The position numbers and the translations under genes were made by a program. Source: CAKTOF01 sp964523945 (GTDB lineage: Bacteria; Bacillota; Clostridia; Oscillospirales; Oscillospiraceae). Taken from it: a stretch of DNA of 16,761 bases. The stretch covers positions 1 to 16,761 of the forward strand of contig CAZGBU010000040.1 in the NCBI GenBank assembly GCA_964523945.1, written 5' to 3'. The notes beneath the pieces were generated by a model that searched no databases, was not told the origin of the DNA, and worked only from the letters and a program-made list of their open reading frames with translations. Below are positions 14,666 through 16,761 of the stretch, in pieces. Position 1 is the stretch's first letter, and every line of letters starts with the position of its first letter.

Positions 14666-16654
14666 TTATTCCATACGCAGCCGTTCCACAATGCTGTGCT
14701 TTTCCAGGTTGCGGAAGCAGAGATACGGGATCAGCACGGCGAACGCCAGCAGAATCGGCGTACAAATCACAAGCGGCAGCAGGGTGAAGCGGAAGGTGGT
14801 AAATCCGCCCTCTACCATCGCCCGGACCACAACGCCCACGGCCAGACTGCTGAGGAGATACGATGCCGCCAGCGTCAAAACCGCATAAAACAATCCCTCG
14901 TTCACCAGCATCCGGTTCAGCTGCTTCTTGGTCATGCCCACGCTCTGGATTACTGCAAACTCCCGCTTGCGGGAGACGATGGCGCTCACCATCGAGTTGA
15001 TGAAGTTCAGCACCCCCACCAGGGCGATCACTACGCTGACGGCGTTGCCCATGACGGCGGAGGACCGGGTTTGGGCCTCATACTGCTCCGCCATCGTCTG
15101 GCGGGAAGCCACCGGCAGGCTTGGGTCAGTCTTCTCCATATAGTCATCCAGGAACGCCTGTACCGTGTCGATGTGGGCATCATCCACATTGAGGAACAGC
15201 TTGCGCAGCGTGTGATCCGGCCACTGCTCGCGGAACGTCTGTGAAGGCAGGACAAAGGACAAACTGAATTTGTCGCCCGCACCCTGCTGCACCGTGAGCT
15301 GGGTCACCGGGTTCAGCGGATAAACCACCGCCATCACCGTATAGGTGCGGCCGTTCAGTTTCACGGTGCTGCCTGCGGAGGGCGCCGGCAGCACCGGGTA
15401 ATCTGTACCCAGTTCCAGGCTGGGACCCACCGCCAGCACATAGTTCCCGCTGGCAAATTCGGCGGCATCAAAGCTGCCCTCCAGTACATACTGCTCCTGG
15501 GTGATAGAATCCAGCGGGATGCCGTCCAGGCCGTACAGGATGGCAGAGCCGTCGCCAGTCTCCAGGACATCCCGAAGCTGCTGGACGCCGGTGGGGTCGT
15601 AGGTCTCCCAATCGGCCAGCTTATCCTCGGTGTAGAAGGCCACCACATTTTGCAGGGTTCCCTCGTCCATCTGCCAGTCAATCTGGGCCGAGTACAGGTG
15701 GCCGGATGCTTCCACGCCTTCCTGGCCTTCTACCTGGGCCACCAGAGAATCGGTCAGGGTGGTGCCATGCGGATCATACAGGTTCATGTAATCCTCGCTG
15801 GTGGCGTCGGACAGCTCAAAGTCCGCCAGAATCAGGTCGGCCAAATATTTGTCCATATCAAAGGCGGCGTTTTTGGCGTAAAAGCTACTGAGCAGCACCA
15901 GGCCCAGGGTCAGGGAGCAGATTACGGTGATCGTTCGCTTTTTGTTGCGCCACAGGTTGGCCCAGGTCATCGAGGCCAGGGAAGCGTTTCCACGGTGGCG
16001 CTTGGTTTTCTTCTTACTGGAGCTGTCGGCATCGCTCATCCGCAGGGCCTCGATGGGCGATACCGTTCCTGCCAGCCGGGCAGGACGCAGGCAGGAGATC
16101 AGCACCGTCACCCAGGCAAAGACCGCCGAGCCAATGAAGATGATGGGGCTGGCAGAGACCACGGCCTCGCCCTCTATCGTCCCCATGAGCACCGGCACCA
16201 GCACAGAGCCAAGCAGCCACCCCAGAATCAGGCCGATGGGGATGCCGATGATGCTCAGCCGGTTGGCCTGCCCGTAAATCAGCTTCTTCAACTGCCGGGT
16301 GGTCGTGCCCAGGGTTTTGAGCTTGCCATAGAACTGCACATCGGCGGTCACGCTGATCTGGAAGATGTTGTAGATGATCAGGTATCCGGCAATGAATACC
16401 AGCACCATGCCCAGATACATGGGCATGCTCTCCTGGGCGGCCATCGCCCCCATCTCCGGGGAGTAGGCAAGGTTGACATTGTATGCAAGACCCGTGAGAC
16501 CGGTATCCGCCAGGATGCGGTCCATCGTGGTCTCAATGTTCCGGTCGCTTGCCAGATTGACCTGTACCATATAGAGGCCCAGCACCTGGCTTTCATCGGT
16601 GGAAATGACGCCGCGGGTCTCCTCATCGGCATAGGCCCGGCTGACCCATGCCAT
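14666..16654 (-). CDS. FtsX/MacB-type ABC transporter permease, N-terminally truncated
   Basis: At least 662 residues of an ABC exporter permease with two FtsX modules. The first has membrane helices near residues 79-101, 133-155 and 170-188. An amphipathic linker follows (SSSKKKTKRHRGNASLASMTWANLWRNKKR), then a helix (240-258), a large extracellular domain (about 270-520), and a C-terminal helix trio holding the family motif FAVIQSVGMTKKQLNRML. Such permeases usually have around 800 residues, so about 150-200 N-terminal residues, including the first helix, are missing. The ATG at 16654 has no ribosome binding site, and family-like sequence (FTLCGSWEGNQ) continues upstream in frame to a TGA at 16718-16720. 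This means 16654 is not a natural start. It may be a pseudogene, a frameshifted gene or a sequence-edge artefact. The partner ATPase is not in the window. Confidence 0.8.
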   Translation of the reverse strand: MAWVSRAYADEETRGVISTDESQVLGLYMVQVNLASDRNIETTMDRILADTGLTGLAYNVNLAYSPEMGAMAAQESMPMYLGMVLVFIAGYLIIYNIFQISVTADVQFYGKLKTLGTTTRQLKKLIYGQANRLSIIGIPIGLILGWLLGSVLVPVLMGTIEGEAVVSASPIIFIGSAVFAWVTVLISCLRPARLAGTVSPIEALRMSDADSSSKKKTKRHRGNASLASMTWANLWRNKKRTITVICSLTLGLVLLSSFYAKNAAFDMDKYLADLILADFELSDATSEDYMNLYDPHGTTLTDSLVAQVEGQEGVEASGHLYSAQIDWQMDEGTLQNVVAFYTEDKLADWETYDPTGVQQLRDVLETGDGSAILYGLDGIPLDSITQEQYVLEGSFDAAEFASGNYVLAVGPSLELGTDYPVLPAPSAGSTVKLNGRTYTVMAVVYPLNPVTQLTVQQGAGDKFSLSFVLPSQTFREQWPDHTLRKLFLNVDDAHIDTVQAFLDDYMEKTDPSLPVASRQTMAEQYEAQTRSSAVMGNAVSVVIALVGVLNFINSMVSAIVSRKREFAVIQSVGMTKKQLNRMLVNEGLFYAVLTLAASYLLSSLAVGVVVRAMVEGGFTTFRFTLLPLVICTPILLAFAVLIPYLCFRNLEKHSIVERLRME

Positions 16655-16711
16655 CGAGGAATAACTGGACTGATTGCCTTCCCAGGATCCGCAGAGGGTG
16701 AAGGTGGGAAT

Positions 16712-16761
16712 CGGCGTTCAGACAGCAGATTCTATATCTCAATACCTCCCCATAAACGCCG
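16712..16761. repeat. Foldback (inverted repeat) at the window edge upstream of the broken permease
   Basis: CGGCGTT (16712-16718) is the exact reverse complement of AACGCCG (16755-16761), the last bases of the window, with 36 nt between them. The two in-frame stops that interrupt the permease reading frame (16718-16720 and a second about 20 nt further) fall in this interval. The intervening bases do not resemble permease coding sequence in any frame I read. It may be chance, an element end, or a chimeric sequence end. Confidence 0.4.

Noticed and set aside
1..16761. CRISPR arrays, tRNA or rRNA genes, complete insertion sequences or prophage genes
   Set aside because: I saw no regularly spaced repeats, no tRNA-like cloverleaf, no transposase or integrase frame, and no phage gene in either strand.

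Overview
The window looks like a chromosomal segment of a GC-rich Gram-positive anaerobe of the class Clostridia, most likely an Oscillospirales-type gut bacterium. The evidence is the two-subunit (split) glycine dehydrogenase, a tandem glycine riboswitch, an LTA-synthase-like sulfatase, an SLH-anchored surface phosphatase, strong AGGAGG-type ribosome binding sites, and intrinsic terminators. The taxonomic call is inference from gene content and style, not from a marker gene. All genes lie on the minus strand except the LTA-synthase-like gene.

Layout, left to right. (1) At 25-1398 is a MATE efflux transporter (minus). It is divergent from an LTA-synthase-like membrane sulfatase (1593-3485, plus). 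Their gap holds two back-to-back sigma-A-type promoters. (2) A perfect 11-bp hairpin at 3487-3517 serves as a terminator between the converging transcription units. (3) At 3527-10835 (minus) is a seven-gene glycine-cleavage operon: gcvT-gcvH-gcvPA-gcvPB-lplA-lpdA-MBL hydrolase. The last five genes are nearly fused by a 4-nt gap and overlaps of 4, 8, 11 and 4 nt. The operon starts from a consensus promoter (11103-11131) followed by a tandem glycine riboswitch (about 10880-11080). (4) A YibE/F-family membrane protein (11176-12369, minus) ends in its own hairpin just before that promoter. (5) A secreted purple-acid-phosphatase-like metallophosphoesterase with SLH repeats (12469-14418, minus) has its own promoter. 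(6) An FtsX/MacB-type ABC permease (14666-16654 or slightly longer, minus) has a textbook terminator, but its 5' end is broken near the right edge of the window.

How the parts work together. The gcv operon encodes a complete glycine cleavage system: T, H, P (two subunits) and L proteins. It also encodes a lipoate-protein ligase that would charge GcvH on Lys64 with scavenged lipoate. Glycine sensed by the two-aptamer leader is expected to switch the operon on. The last cistron, a metallo-beta-lactamase-fold hydrolase, is translationally coupled to lpdA and has no known role in the pathway. The flanking genes are envelope functions (transport, teichoic-acid-type polymer synthesis, surface phosphatase).

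The points most worth a second look are the riboswitch expression platform, a long hairpin without a usable U-tract; the MBL hydrolase as a coupled rider on the gcv operon; and the disrupted 5' end of the ABC permease, next to a foldback that ends exactly at the window edge. I did not find a wholly new system.
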